From contig OY848920.1 of assembly GCA_963693285.1 (NCBI GenBank), positions 2,369,135 through 2,433,134 of the forward strand: a stretch of DNA of 64,000 nucleotides, read 5' to 3'. The notes under the pieces were generated by a model, which had not been told where the DNA came from, made no database searches, and was given only the letters and a program-made list of their open reading frames with translations. Both the position numbers and the translations under genes were made by a program. Within the stretch, counting starts at the first letter, position 1. Every line of letters starts with the position of its first letter. Shown here piece after piece: positions 1-10,155 of the stretch. This DNA is from Xestospongia muta (lineage: Eukaryota; Porifera; Demospongiae; Haplosclerida; Petrosiidae).

Positions 1-1143
1 CAACAGATAGCTCACCAACAAAGAAAAAAAATGCCCTCATTAGAGGACAATGAACAGCTGTTAAGCCATATTGAAGTAAAAAGGGTTCAATCATGTAATG
101 TTGAGGCCAAACAAACTCTCAAAGAACAATTAGCATTACAAGAAAGAGAGTTTCAAATCAGAATTATGGAGATTAAAAAGGAAAACCAAAAGCTTATAGA
201 AATACATCAAAAGTCATTAGAGAGGAAACAACAACTTGAAGTGGAAAAGCAGAAACTTCTGAAGGAGAATGCAGATTTACAATCACAAGTAGCTCAAAAA
301 ACTATTGAAAACATGCAACTTAGAAGGAGACTAGATGAAACATCATGGAAAGTGAGTCACAATGAGATCAATCTCACTGAAGAGGAACTGGGAAGAGGTG
401 GTTGGGGAGCAATTAAGATTGGCATTTTTAGAGAGCAAAGAGTTGCTGTAAAACAAATGTATCAAGTTATAATGAGCAGTGATAATTTAGAATTAATACA
501 TCGTGAGATCAACACAATGGCTACATTACGTCATCCTAATATTCTACAATTTATAGGAGCAGTATTAGATGATCCATCTGGTAATCCTATGATTATTACT
601 GAAGTAATGGATACTACACTTAGAAATGCTTATATCAACAGAGAGCTAACTCCTGATCCAACTTGCTACCCTACGTTGCTAACTATAATGAGAGATGTAG
701 CAGCAGGATTAAATTACCTGCACTGTCTTCATGATCCGATAATTCACCGTGACATTAGTAGTTCTAATGTTTTGCTGGAATATAAAGGTCGTCATAAGTG
801 GAAAACTAAGATATCTGACTTTGGGTCTGCTAATAAAGCTTGTAAAGCAGTTACCATTGCTCCAGGAGCTTTTGTTTATAGTGCTCCTGAGTCTTCAAAG
901 GATATCTGCAAAGAACAAACAACAAAGATGGATTCCTATAGCTATGGCATTCTATTATGTGAGGTTATGACTTGTCAATTTCCTGACTCTTCAGTTTTTC
1001 AAGAGATGCTCAGAAACGTCTTTCGTATGTCCCGACATATTTATGAATTAATACTTTCTTGTATTAAAAAGGATCCTGAGGCGCGTCCTTCAATGAAAAG
1101 AATTATTGAGCGTCTAGATATTTGTACAAAACATTTAAAATGA
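1..1143 (+). CDS. Coiled coil plus TKL-type kinase, last exon of an NHR/CAP-Gly kinase gene (5' part outside window)
   Basis: This is the last coding exon of a kinase gene whose earlier exons lie left of the window; the frame is already open at base 1 and the stop is at 1141-1143. A coiled coil rich in Glu, Lys and Gln (about 110-340) precedes a complete kinase domain. Visible motifs are the glycine loop GRGGWG, the VAVKQ lysine, the helix-C glutamate in REINTM, HRDISSSN, SDFG and SAPE, so it should be catalytically competent. The family is TKL-like by eye. Over the 370 residues from 31 it differs from the intact paralog at 24835-25947 at only four positions, all in the C-lobe. Its 3' flank is also duplicated there. 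An N-terminal NHR and CAP-Gly part is inferred from the paralog and cannot be seen here. Confidence 0.85.
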   Translation, partial: QQIAHQQRKKMPSLEDNEQLLSHIEVKRVQSCNVEAKQTLKEQLALQEREFQIRIMEIKKENQKLIEIHQKSLERKQQLEVEKQKLLKENADLQSQVAQKTIENMQLRRRLDETSWKVSHNEINLTEEELGRGGWGAIKIGIFREQRVAVKQMYQVIMSSDNLELIHREINTMATLRHPNILQFIGAVLDDPSGNPMIITEVMDTTLRNAYINRELTPDPTCYPTLLTIMRDVAAGLNYLHCLHDPIIHRDISSSNVLLEYKGRHKWKTKISDFGSANKACKAVTIAPGAFVYSAPESSKDICKEQTTKMDSYSYGILLCEVMTCQFPDSSVFQEMLRNVFRMSRHIYELILSCIKKDPEARPSMKRIIERLDICTKHLK

Positions 1144-2216
1144 ATATTTATTTTTGATATTAACAACATTTATGGAATAGTTTTAATGTAATATTAAATG
1201 TATATATATATATATATACAATTATTCAATTAGTCGTTTTATTTTGCTTGAATTTCTCCAATTAATATTGTTATACTTTTTTCAATGTCTCAAACCTACC
1301 AAAACGTTTGAGTCATTGTTTGCTGCAAACACAGTTATATAAACACAGTTATAAAACTTCACATAATGAGTGCTAAAAATTTTAACTAGATTCATCTCAC
1401 TGTATGATTGATTATATAATAATACAGGTTGTATGTCGTAAATTTTTATTTAATGCACAAAAACATAATACTATTTTGATTACAAATACACTTTACATAT
1501 TATGATTAGAACACATGATTTGTGCTTTGTATTTTGAATGGATTATAACTATGGACTTAACATAATCTTAATTTATATCTTTTTAAATCAATGTACTAGC
1601 AACTACAATAGTAAATGCATGCTGTTTACTTAATTGATGGCAAATTCAAATGCATATATATGAATCTATAGTAACAATCATTTTATTTTTTAAGAATGAA
1701 AAGTTAATATCAGTTCTAACTATTAAGAATCTCTATATACATATATATATCTATACAAAATATTGCAGCACTTATATCTACAGACATTTCATAAATAGTT
1801 TTCTAAAATGCTTTAGCATTAATACAAATGAAAAAAGGTTTAACTGAAAAAATAAAAATCAGCAATAGATATAATGCATGATTTATGTAACATACGTGCA
1901 GTCAGGGAAACAAAGGCATGTCAAGTTATAACTTACAGAAGCTATACTTAAGATAATAGCAATACTATAATGTATGTATGCTGTTGTCATATCGTAGTAT
2001 AGTCAGTACAATGTTTTGATTATTTGAAACTGCATGTACGCAGTTTTTATACTTAAACAAATTAATTCCATAAAGGGATATAACTGTAGTATGAGGAGAT
2101 AGTGACAGCTGCATCCTTTATAATGCACGAGATGACATGGCAAAGTTACTGTATGTACAAATTACATAGCAACAGGCCTCACTCAGCCCACCATGAAAAT
2201 TAATTTTGACTAACTA
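1144..2216. repeat. Duplicated non-coding 3' flank of kinase copy 1
   Basis: No gene is supported here. The stretch is AT-rich with a short (TA)n at about 1200-1218, and it is nearly identical to 25948-27005 downstream of the second kinase copy. A more diverged version follows the third kinase gene (about 40300-41470). Short open frames in it contain only microsatellite-like residues and look like chance. Confidence 0.8.
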
Positions 2217-2480
2217 TATTGCCTATACTAATTACAGCATGTGATGATAACTAATCTCATTTAATGTTTACAATATGAATGACCAATGGTGATATTTCAA
2301 TGTCAACATTCAGAGATATAAAGTTCAGAGAACAAACAATTCCAAATGGATGTATCTTTCAAATAGAAGTAATCAACCAAGACAAGGCTTATCTTGGATC
2401 TCTTGTAAGTCATCATGATGTTAAAATATATGATGTTATTATTTTAACAGAGAATTGTTACTATTCAATCTCCTGATAAA
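2217..2480 (+). pseudogene. NHR half-domain fragment (first copy)
   Basis: The frame from 2279 encodes about 41 residues matching the end of the first NHR exon of the neighbouring kinase genes (TIPNGCIFQIEV, ending YLGSL) followed by a normal donor GTAAGT. The start of the NHR exon is missing. The intron has lost about 27 bp compared with the copy at 27070, and the second NHR exon is cut short after a few residues. It is a remnant and cannot fold as an NHR domain. Confidence 0.7.
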
Positions 2481-2759
2481 ACTGAGATAAAACTGATTTG
2501 TGTGCCATTTTAAATCATACTTTTGCTTTATAAAATATTAGTAATTTCATTTTTAAATGAGAATTGCTATAATGTATATATCTCATGACAGAAGTATTGT
2601 GACTGTCTTATGTATGAGTGTAATATCATACTAATAATACTGGAGTAATTTATATAATGGTAATATTAATTATAAAATTGTTATACTTTAACATGCATGC
2701 CCAATACGTTATAACCAATAAAAGTGTATTATATACACTCCTCATGTACCGATTCGAAC
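2481..2759. other. AT-rich spacer
   Basis: No gene or RNA is seen. The segment is part of the 3-kb block duplicated at 27320-27590. Confidence 0.6.
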
Positions 2760-2975
2760 CTTAAAACTTTCTTTCTTGCTCATGACAGTTTCGTTGCATA
2801 TGTCTGAATTTCTTACAAAATGTCATCTGGGTTCTCGTTTCTTCTGCTTTACCACCATAGCTTCTTCTTTTATTCCTTCATGTGTTGCGCTTGAGGCATT
2901 TCGATCCTTTATTTTTCGTTCTTCATGTAACAAACATTCAGTGACAGTTTTCATGTCTGGTACATCAGTATTAAC
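2760..2975 (-). mobile_element. Copia-type Gag fragment (zinc-knuckle region)
   Basis: Read on the minus strand, this carries the LLHEERKIKDR stretch and a degenerate CCHC zinc knuckle (FCKKFRHMQRNC, first cysteine lost) typical of Ty1/copia Gag. The same sequence continues into a longer Gag at 27590-28345. Here it stops abruptly at about 2975, where the block joins a repeat of the NHR fragment, so this is the breakpoint of the segmental duplication. Confidence 0.65.
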
Positions 2976-3322
2976 TATATTGCCTATACTAATTACAGCA
3001 TGTGATGATAACTAATCTCTTTTAATGTTTACAATACAAATGACCAATGGTGATATTTCAATGTCAACATTCAGAGATATAAAGTTCAGAGAACAAACAA
3101 TTCCAAATGGATGTATCTTTCAAATAGAAGTAATCAACCAAGACAAGGCTTATCTTGGATCTCTTGTAAGTCATCATGATGTTAAAATATATGATGTTAT
3201 TATTTTAACATGTTAAAAATGCTTTATGTTATTTTAACAGAGAATTGGGGTGACTATTCAATCTCCTGATGAAACTGAGATACCATCGGATGCTATAGCA
3301 TTTTGGTCTAAACCTGATTAAT
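2971..3322 (+). pseudogene. NHR fragment (second copy), two exons, truncated
   Basis: A local duplicate of 2217-2480. The first exon ends at the YLGSL codons before GTAAGT at about 3163. The second exon starts after TTTTAACAG at about 3240 and reads RIGVTIQSPDETEIPSDAIA. It then ends at a stop after SKPD, where paralogs continue with DYW. The rest of the NHR domain is absent, so it is a pseudogene. Confidence 0.7.
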
Positions 3323-3777
3323 AAAGAATAATTGACCATTTATATTTGTATGAAACAGTTTTAAAATGAGTACCGACATACTGACAACATAGGGCATACC
3401 AGCCATTTTAAGTCATACTTATGCTTTATAAAATATTAGTAATTTCATTTTTAAATGAGAATTGCTATAATGTATATATTACATGACAGAAGTATTGTGA
3501 CTAACACTTATCTTACACTCAATATAAAAATGTATTTATTGTAGATGATCATTTTAGTGTTGACTTTTAATGAAGAAAGTATATATATCCTTGTCAGTCC
3601 AAGTTAACATTGACTATTACTAACATTATGTGTATACGCTAAAAACTATTACACTATTGCATTGTATTATTATAAATGGTGTTTAACCATCAATGATGTT
3701 ATTATTTTTGATTAGATTTTATGAAACTCCTGGAATGTGGAGGTGTGCCTCAAGTTACATAGGAATTGCAAAGTCAG
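3323..3777. other. Upstream flank of broken kinase gene
   Basis: Non-coding. From about 3500 it resembles the upstream flanks of the other family members (22980-23220 and, inverted, 21010-21260), so it probably held their shared promoter. A stop (TAG at about 3760) just before the first NHR exon argues that translation starts at the ATG at 3778. Confidence 0.5.
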
Positions 3778-4357
3778 ATGGCCAAGGAGTTGTGTACTTT
3801 TCATCATCGCCACGGTCTTAATATTCGTCTCCTTAAAGATGGAAATATGGCACTTCGAGTTAAGAATCATAATAATGGAATAGTGTTCTCAGAACAACCA
3901 ATTCCAAACGAATACATCTTTCAAATAGAAGTGGTCAGACAAAGTGACAAGAGTTTTCCTGAATCACTTGTAAGTGACCCTTGTGTTTAAAGCATAATTT
4001 TATTTTATTTAAATAGAGAATTGGTGTAACAACTCAATCTCCTGATGAAGCTGAGATACCATCAGATGCTCTAGCATTTTGTTCTAAATCTGATTACTGG
4101 ATGTTAAGAAATAATCAAGCTTACAACTCTGACTATGGATCGAATCTTAATTTTGATATTAATAGTTTGTCAGCGGGCCAATCAGTAGGACTTTCAGTTA
4201 CTCAAAATGGAAAACTCAACTTCTATGTTGATGGGAAGTTCAATGATATTGTGTGGAGGGGTTTACCTACAGATAAGCAATACTGGGGAGTGGCTGATGT
4301 GTATGGACCAGTATCATCTATTAAGTCAAGTTTTGTATTTTGTAAGTCTATATTAAT

Positions 4358-5582
4358 ATGTGAATGCATCAAGTAGAAATGGAAGATTTGGTGCACTTAT
4401 CTATTTTTAGCAATGAGAGGTTAAAGTTAAAAATATATTTCAATATTATGACGGTCATTCTATTGAAATATTTTTTTAACTATCAACTTTCTGCTATGAG
4501 GTCAGACCTCATAGCAGGAAATTGATATTGTGCATGTGTCATCTACAATGATGTAACGTGCGTTGCTATGGTAACTAATTGTGAGGTTATCGATGTGCGT
4601 TATTTGGAATAAGCAAAAAGGGAAGGTACAGCTAGCCAGTTTTCTGCTTACAAAGACTGAATTTTGTACACAACAAAACAGGGTCCCTTCAGTTAGCATG
4701 CCAAAGTGAACGAGCTCGTACTGTGAGAAACGCAAACAAGCAAGAAGAGAAATATTTGGCTGGAAAATCTCATCTACTATACCAGCATAAATCTACTCTA
4801 GAGACAAGTCTTGAGGGGATTGATTCTCAACCAGTTGAGCAGTGTAGCTCTACCTCTCTGGATATTAGTAATAAGGAATCTGGTATTTGTAAGAAGTGTT
4901 TTCCTGTTCTTAGTCATTACAAAGAAACTTTCAAGGGCATTCACTAGAAGTGATGTATTTTCTACAACTGAGCTAGCAGAGATAACCAGTCGATACTCTA
5001 CAGTAGAAATTGACAAGGGTGATGTTGTACGACAATGGAGAACAAACCTTGCAAAATATTCCAAATTTCCGGGAATCAGAGAAAAGCATGACTTCTTATT
5101 TGTGAAGTGTTCAGTGTCAGGAAAGGTGTTTTAAACCTGTGGAATGTGTTTTAAAGGTACCCTGGAAAATGTTAAGATTCATATTGTTAAAGGTCACACA
5201 CCTGAAGAAAATGTCATTCCCTCCTGTGAGGAAACATATGAGGACACTAATTGGCTAAGACAAATTAGTATCACAAAGTTTGGCCATCTACAACAAATAT
5301 ACACAAACTTCATCCCACAAGAAAGGCATGATCCTACAATAATGCAGTGACAGTAACTGTGTATTAAAAATTGATAATATTATGTACTGTTGATTCGATT
5401 TGTTTATATATCGTCTGTTTACCTATGGTTATGTTGAGTGCATTATCTGCTAAACTGTCCGATGAAAATTGTTCAAATTTTGTGAAAAAAAACATTCGAA
5501 GAGTTGTACACCAACATGCAATAATAAAAGTGTTTTGTGAGGGGTGCACCAAATCTTCCATTTCTACTTGATGCATTCACAT
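4358..5582. mobile_element. DNA transposon-like element with 39-bp perfect TIRs
   Basis: Positions 4358-4396 and 5544-5582 are perfect inverted repeats of 39 bp (starting ATGTGAATGCATCAAGTAGA on each strand). The paralogous intron at 23786-23912 lacks the insert, so it entered after duplication. Internal frames on the plus strand (about 4723-4947, 4811-5134 and 5144-5350) look like one interrupted protein with Cys pairs (CKKC), but I do not recognise a transposase. A near-perfect palindrome (TGCTATGAGGT arms) lies at about 4492-4518. It is probably non-autonomous or decayed. The family assignment is open. Confidence 0.75.
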
Positions 5583-5599
5583 ATATATATATATATATA

Positions 5600-5632
<33 letters not shown>

Positions 5633-5635
5633 CCA
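5581..5635. repeat. (AT)n then (ATT)n microsatellite
   Basis: A compound microsatellite just 3' of the right TIR, in the intron before the CAP-Gly exon. The intact paralog has a similar AT/ATT tract at 23806-23870. Confidence 0.9.
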
Positions 5636-7337
5636 TTAAATTTTATATTTTGCTTTACAATTGTTATCTATAGTGCCTTCTTTGAGAAATCCTAACAGGG
5701 CTAGAATGTTGGCTACAAGACCATACAGTGATCAACTACCTCGTAAGAAATACCCATCTTCATTGTCAACTATTAGTAATAAAGAATACAAGTTTAAAGT
5801 TGGTGATCATGTTATTGTGCCTCTGAGAGGTAAAGAAATAGTTACTGGTATTGTGAGGTGGACAGGAGATGTAAGATTGTCTCAGGAAGCTCAAGTAGTA
5901 ATAGCTGTTGGAGTAGAAACTTTAAGTAAAATGACATATCACTTTTAATGCATTGCTTCATTTTAATTATGTCTTGGTTACTATAGTTACCAATATGTTT
6001 ATTACTGTACTGTCCAGTTTACTATATCACTTTATCTTTTAAGAGGAAATTACATTTCTTTAATACTTTAGTCAATCAACTAATTAAGAGTAACATTGTT
6101 GTGCATCTTGTCCAATAATTAAGCAAGAGATGGTATTTGAGCAAAGCATTTGTAAATGTTTAGTGGTCACACACCAGAAAATTTTACTATAGAATCATGT
6201 TGATGACTATGTCAACAGTATTATTATAAATTGTATACGTAATTATATGGAGAGTTGAGAAAAGTTATTCTGTTGAGGCAATAATTGGAATAAATCAGTA
6301 ATTTCTTATAGCATGTGCCATTAATTTTTATTTTTTTATTTGTCTTAGGATGTAAAAGTTGATGATGATAAAGAACATTTTGATCTCTATTTCAAAGCCA
6401 TTAATACCCATAAACAAGCCTTCTTCAAAGTTGATTTCAGTCATGGCTGCATTTTTCACCCTGAATATTTAATTTTTCATGCTAAGGAGTATACTCAACA
6501 ACAGATAGCTCACCAACAAGAGTTTAAAATGTGCTCATTACAGGACAATCAATCTTTGTTAACACATATTGAAGTAAAAAAGGTTCAATCATGTATTTTT
6601 GACCCCAAACAAACTCTCAAAGAACAATTACCGCTAAAAGAAAGAGAGTTTCAAATCAGAATTACGGAGATTAAAAAGGAAAACCAAAAACTTATAGAAA
6701 TACAACAACGTTGCTAACTATAATGAGAGACGTAGCAGCAGGATTAAACTACCTGCACTGTCTTCATGATCCGATAATTCACCGTGACCTTAGCAGTACT
6801 ATTGTTCTGCTGGAATATAAAGGTCGTCATAAGTGGAAAACTAAGATATCTGACTTTGGGTCTGCTAATAAAGCTTGTAAAGCAGTTACTATTGCTCCAG
6901 GAGCTTTTGTTTATAGTGCTCCTGAGTCTTCAAAGGATATCTGCAAAGAAGAAACAACGAAGATGGATTCCTATAGCTATGGTATTCTATTATGTGAGGT
7001 TATGATTTGTCGATTTCCTGATTTTTCAGTTTTTCAAGAGATGCTGAGACAACTCTTTGCTATGTCCTGACATATTTATGAATTAATACTTTCTTGTATT
7101 AAAAAGGATCCTGAGGCGCGTCCTTCAATGAAAAGAATAATTGAGCGTCTAGATATTTGTATGGAACAGTTTAAATGAATACTGACTTATTGACAATATA
7201 CAGCATACCAGATTTGGGTGCCATTTTAAATCATGCTATTAAAAAAAATTCAGTAATAAATTGTTGCTTCACCCCCCTTTATGTAATACATGTTTCTAGA
7301 GTACAAGGTATTTGACATACATGCTAAACTATAAACC

Positions 7338-7440
7338 TTTTTTTTTTTTTTTTTTTTTTTTTTTTGAGACGAATATTAAGACCGTGGCGATGATGAAAAG
7401 CACACAACACATTCCAGGCGTGTTCATAGAGTGCAGTCAC
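7338..7440 (-). pseudogene. Poly-T joined to a truncated NHR exon 1 fragment
   Basis: A run of 28 T (7338-7365) is followed directly by the antisense of the first NHR exon start (the codons of CAFHHRHGLNIRL). About 55 bp are then missing before the sequence resumes in the normal upstream flank. On the minus strand this reads as a broken exon ending in poly-A. It is either a retro-insertion scar or a slippage expansion at a deletion. Confidence 0.6.
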
Positions 7441-8375
7441 TAATAACAACATTACCATTGATGGTTAAACACTATTTATATAATATAATAGGGTAATGGT
7501 TTTTAGCTTATACACGTAGTGGTAGAAAAAATCAATGTTAACTTGGACTAACAAGTATATATACACTTTTCTCATTAAAAAAGTCATTAATGAAATAATC
7601 ATCTACAATGAACACATTTTTTGTATTGAGTGTAACAGAATTGTCAATTGTATGTCTTTTATTATGCAAAATCCAGTTGGTTATATTCTCTAGCAGCAAA
7701 TTATATATATATATCACCAACCACATTTCCAGATACACAATAATACAACAATATTTTTTAAAATCGTTTCATTCCATTACTTATTTTATATAGACAACTA
7801 TATAGATAAATCAAAAGTATTAGCAAAATTTTAACCCTCACATATATATTGTACTTGCATGCATGCAAGTACAATATACAATTTATATGAATTGTATAAT
7901 ATATAATAGATATGCAATCAACCAAGATATGGTGGTATAGCATATAGTTTCACTCATTATATTGACTTAGACTACTCTAATCTAATAACTTGATATCATC
8001 ATATACCCTTTATCTAACTAAGTTGATTTTATTTTGTTGTATTTACCAACTTAAACTTTTTTCACTGTTACTAGCTATACATATACAAAAATATTGCAGA
8101 TAAAGTAAGTGAGAACATCAAGCTAATAGACTAGTCAGGAATATTTAAAATACAATGCTTCTATTTGTTGTTGCTGGCACCCCTTTTATGTAATACATGT
8201 TTATAGAGTACAAGGTATTTGGCATGCATGCTGCTTAACTATAAACCTTTTTAGCTACACTTAATATTATTATTTATAGATATTACTCCATTATTATTAG
8301 CATGATAATACACAAGACAGTCACAATATTGCTGTCATATGTATAGATTAAAGTAAATATTATTTAAATTTAAAA
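7441..8375 (-). repeat. Copy of kinase-gene upstream flank
   Basis: Nearly identical to 21099-22040 (same orientation) and similar to the inverted 22438-23134. It contains no gene. It holds a perfect 34-bp palindrome at 7845-7878. Open frames here are AT-rich and are shared as non-coding sequence by all three copies. Confidence 0.8.
7845..7878. repeat. Perfect 34-bp palindrome
   Basis: A self-complementary sequence centred on TTGCATGCATGCAA in the upstream flank. It is identical at 21503-21536 and has two arm mismatches in the inverted copy near 22702-22730. Confidence 0.85.
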
Positions 8376-8473
8376 TGGCTAACAAGCAATTTAATACTGA
8401 ATTTTTTTTGTAGTAGCATGATTTGAAATGGCATCCAAATCTGGTATGCTGTATATTGTCAATATGTCAGTAT

Positions 8474-10123
8474 TCATTTAAACTGTTTCAAACAAATATC
8501 TACACGCTCAATTATTCTTTTCATTGAAGGACGTGTCTCAGGATCCTTTTTAATACAAGAAAGTATTAATTCATAAATATGTCGGGACATACGAAAGACG
8601 TTTCTGATAATCTCTTGAAAAACTAAAGAGTCAGGAAATTGACAAGTCATAACCTCACATAATAGAATACCATAGCTATAGGAATCCATCTTCGTTGTTT
8701 CTTCTTTGCAGATATCCTTTGAAGACTCAGGAGCACTATAAACAAAAGCTCCTGGAGCAAAAGTAACTGCTTTACAAGCTTTATTAGCAGACCCAAAGTC
8801 AGATATCTTAGTTTTCCACTTATGACGACCTTTATATTCCAGCAGAACATTAGTACTGCTAAGGTCACGGTGAATTATCGGATCATGAAGACAGTGCAGG
8901 TAGTTTAATCTTGCTGCTACGTCTCTCATTATAGTTAGCAACGTAGGGTGGCAAGTTGGATCAGGAGTGAGCTCTCTGTTGATATAAGAATTTCTAAGTG
9001 TAGTATCCATTACTTCAGTAATGAAAGGCACTAAAGTGCCGAACCTCGCTGTAGTTTCTAAATTATTTATAAATTCTATGCCAGCTTAGGCCCAGCTATG
9101 ATGTTGTTATTGCAAGAAAATTTATTAACATTCCAGAAGGTGTGGTTATAAAATGGCAAGCTTTGTCATTCTGTATATGCTCATTAATTGTTGCTTGATT
9201 TCTAGCTTTGCCATGTTTGTGAAGCAGTAACTGAATAAGTGATAGTATCATTCAATTCCCAAGCAAGATTAAGTGCTACTTTCGTGATGAAAAGTTTCTC
9301 TGAGTCTTTACATGACCCTTTAAAATCTATCAATATTTCATATACAAAATTTATTGTAACTTGAAGATGAAACCTTCTTTGGAAACGTCCCGTAGTACAA
9401 ATATAAATCGATATATTATCTATTAGTAGCAGTCTTTTCAGTGCTTGGAGACGTTTCCTGAATGCGTTACTTCGCTCCAAGTCCACAAAACATTTTTCAT
9501 TACTTTTCTAACGATTACTTCGACCAACGGCCTTCTGTCTTGCTGATCCGTATTCCTCTTAGATTGTTTACAACATACTAAAAAATCTCCACGTTAAGTT
9601 TTTTACTTTTCGAGAAACGGCACTTGACTTCTGCAGTCTAAAAAAATCTATCAATATTTCATATACAAAATTTATTGTAACTTGAAGATGAAACTTTCTT
9701 TGGAAACGTCCCGTGGTACAAATATAAATCGATATATTATCTATTAGTAGCAGTCTTTTCAGTGCTTGGAGACGTTTCCTGAATGCGTTACTTCGCTCCA
9801 AGTCCACAAAACATTTTTCAGAATTTTTCTAACGATTACTTCGACCAACGGCCTTCTGTCTTGCTGATCCGTATTCCTCTGAGATTGTTTACAACATACT
9901 AAAAAATCTCCACGTTAAGTTTTTTACTTTTCGAGAAACGGCACTTGACCTCTGCAGCCTGAAAATTCTTTTGCGAGTTTTAAGCTTCTGTTTTCCTTGA
10001 CGATGTTCTTGACACTACTGTTGTAAAGTCCACATGCTTTTCTATTCGTTGCTAAACGTTGGTAGCTGCTAATGCTTCGGTTGCCAAGTTATAGCAGTTC
10101 AAAAAAAACAACTCTGGTAACAG

Positions 10124-10155
<32 letters not shown>

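Larger units (their letters stand above)
3778..7178 (+). pseudogene. Broken NHR-CAP-Gly-coiled coil-kinase gene
   Basis: The exons match the intact paralog: NHR first half 3778-3969, NHR second half 4017-4341, CAP-Gly-like 5674-5921, and the kinase exon from 6349. Three lesions are visible. The donor after the CAP-Gly exon is TTAAGT instead of GTAAGT (5922). The kinase exon has lost everything from the middle of the coiled coil to before LLTIMRD, joined out of frame at about 6706, so the glycine loop, catalytic lysine and helix C are gone. A CGA-to-TGA change makes a stop at 7068-7070. A 1.2-kb TIR element also sits in the second intron. The NHR and CAP-Gly exons remain open, so a truncated NHR protein is possible, but kinase function is not. 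Confidence 0.85.

Noticed and set aside
749..970. A 73-codon frame overlapping the kinase exon (also at 6784, 8647, 25553)
   Set aside because: It is a second-frame shadow of the conserved kinase C-lobe and repeats wherever that DNA repeats.
2740..2765. tRNA-like B-box (minus strand GGTTCGAATCG)
   Set aside because: There is no A-box or cloverleaf around it, and the sequence is part of the decayed copia Gag region; the same chance match occurs in the duplicate near 27570.
7538..7943. Open frames of 60-66 codons on both strands
   Set aside because: They lie in upstream flank DNA copied three times, consist of AT-rich residues, and are not conserved in the inverted copy.
9202..9807. Two similar ORFs as a host tandem gene pair
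   Set aside because: They lie inside the inserted repeat element and arise from its internal 321-bp duplication.
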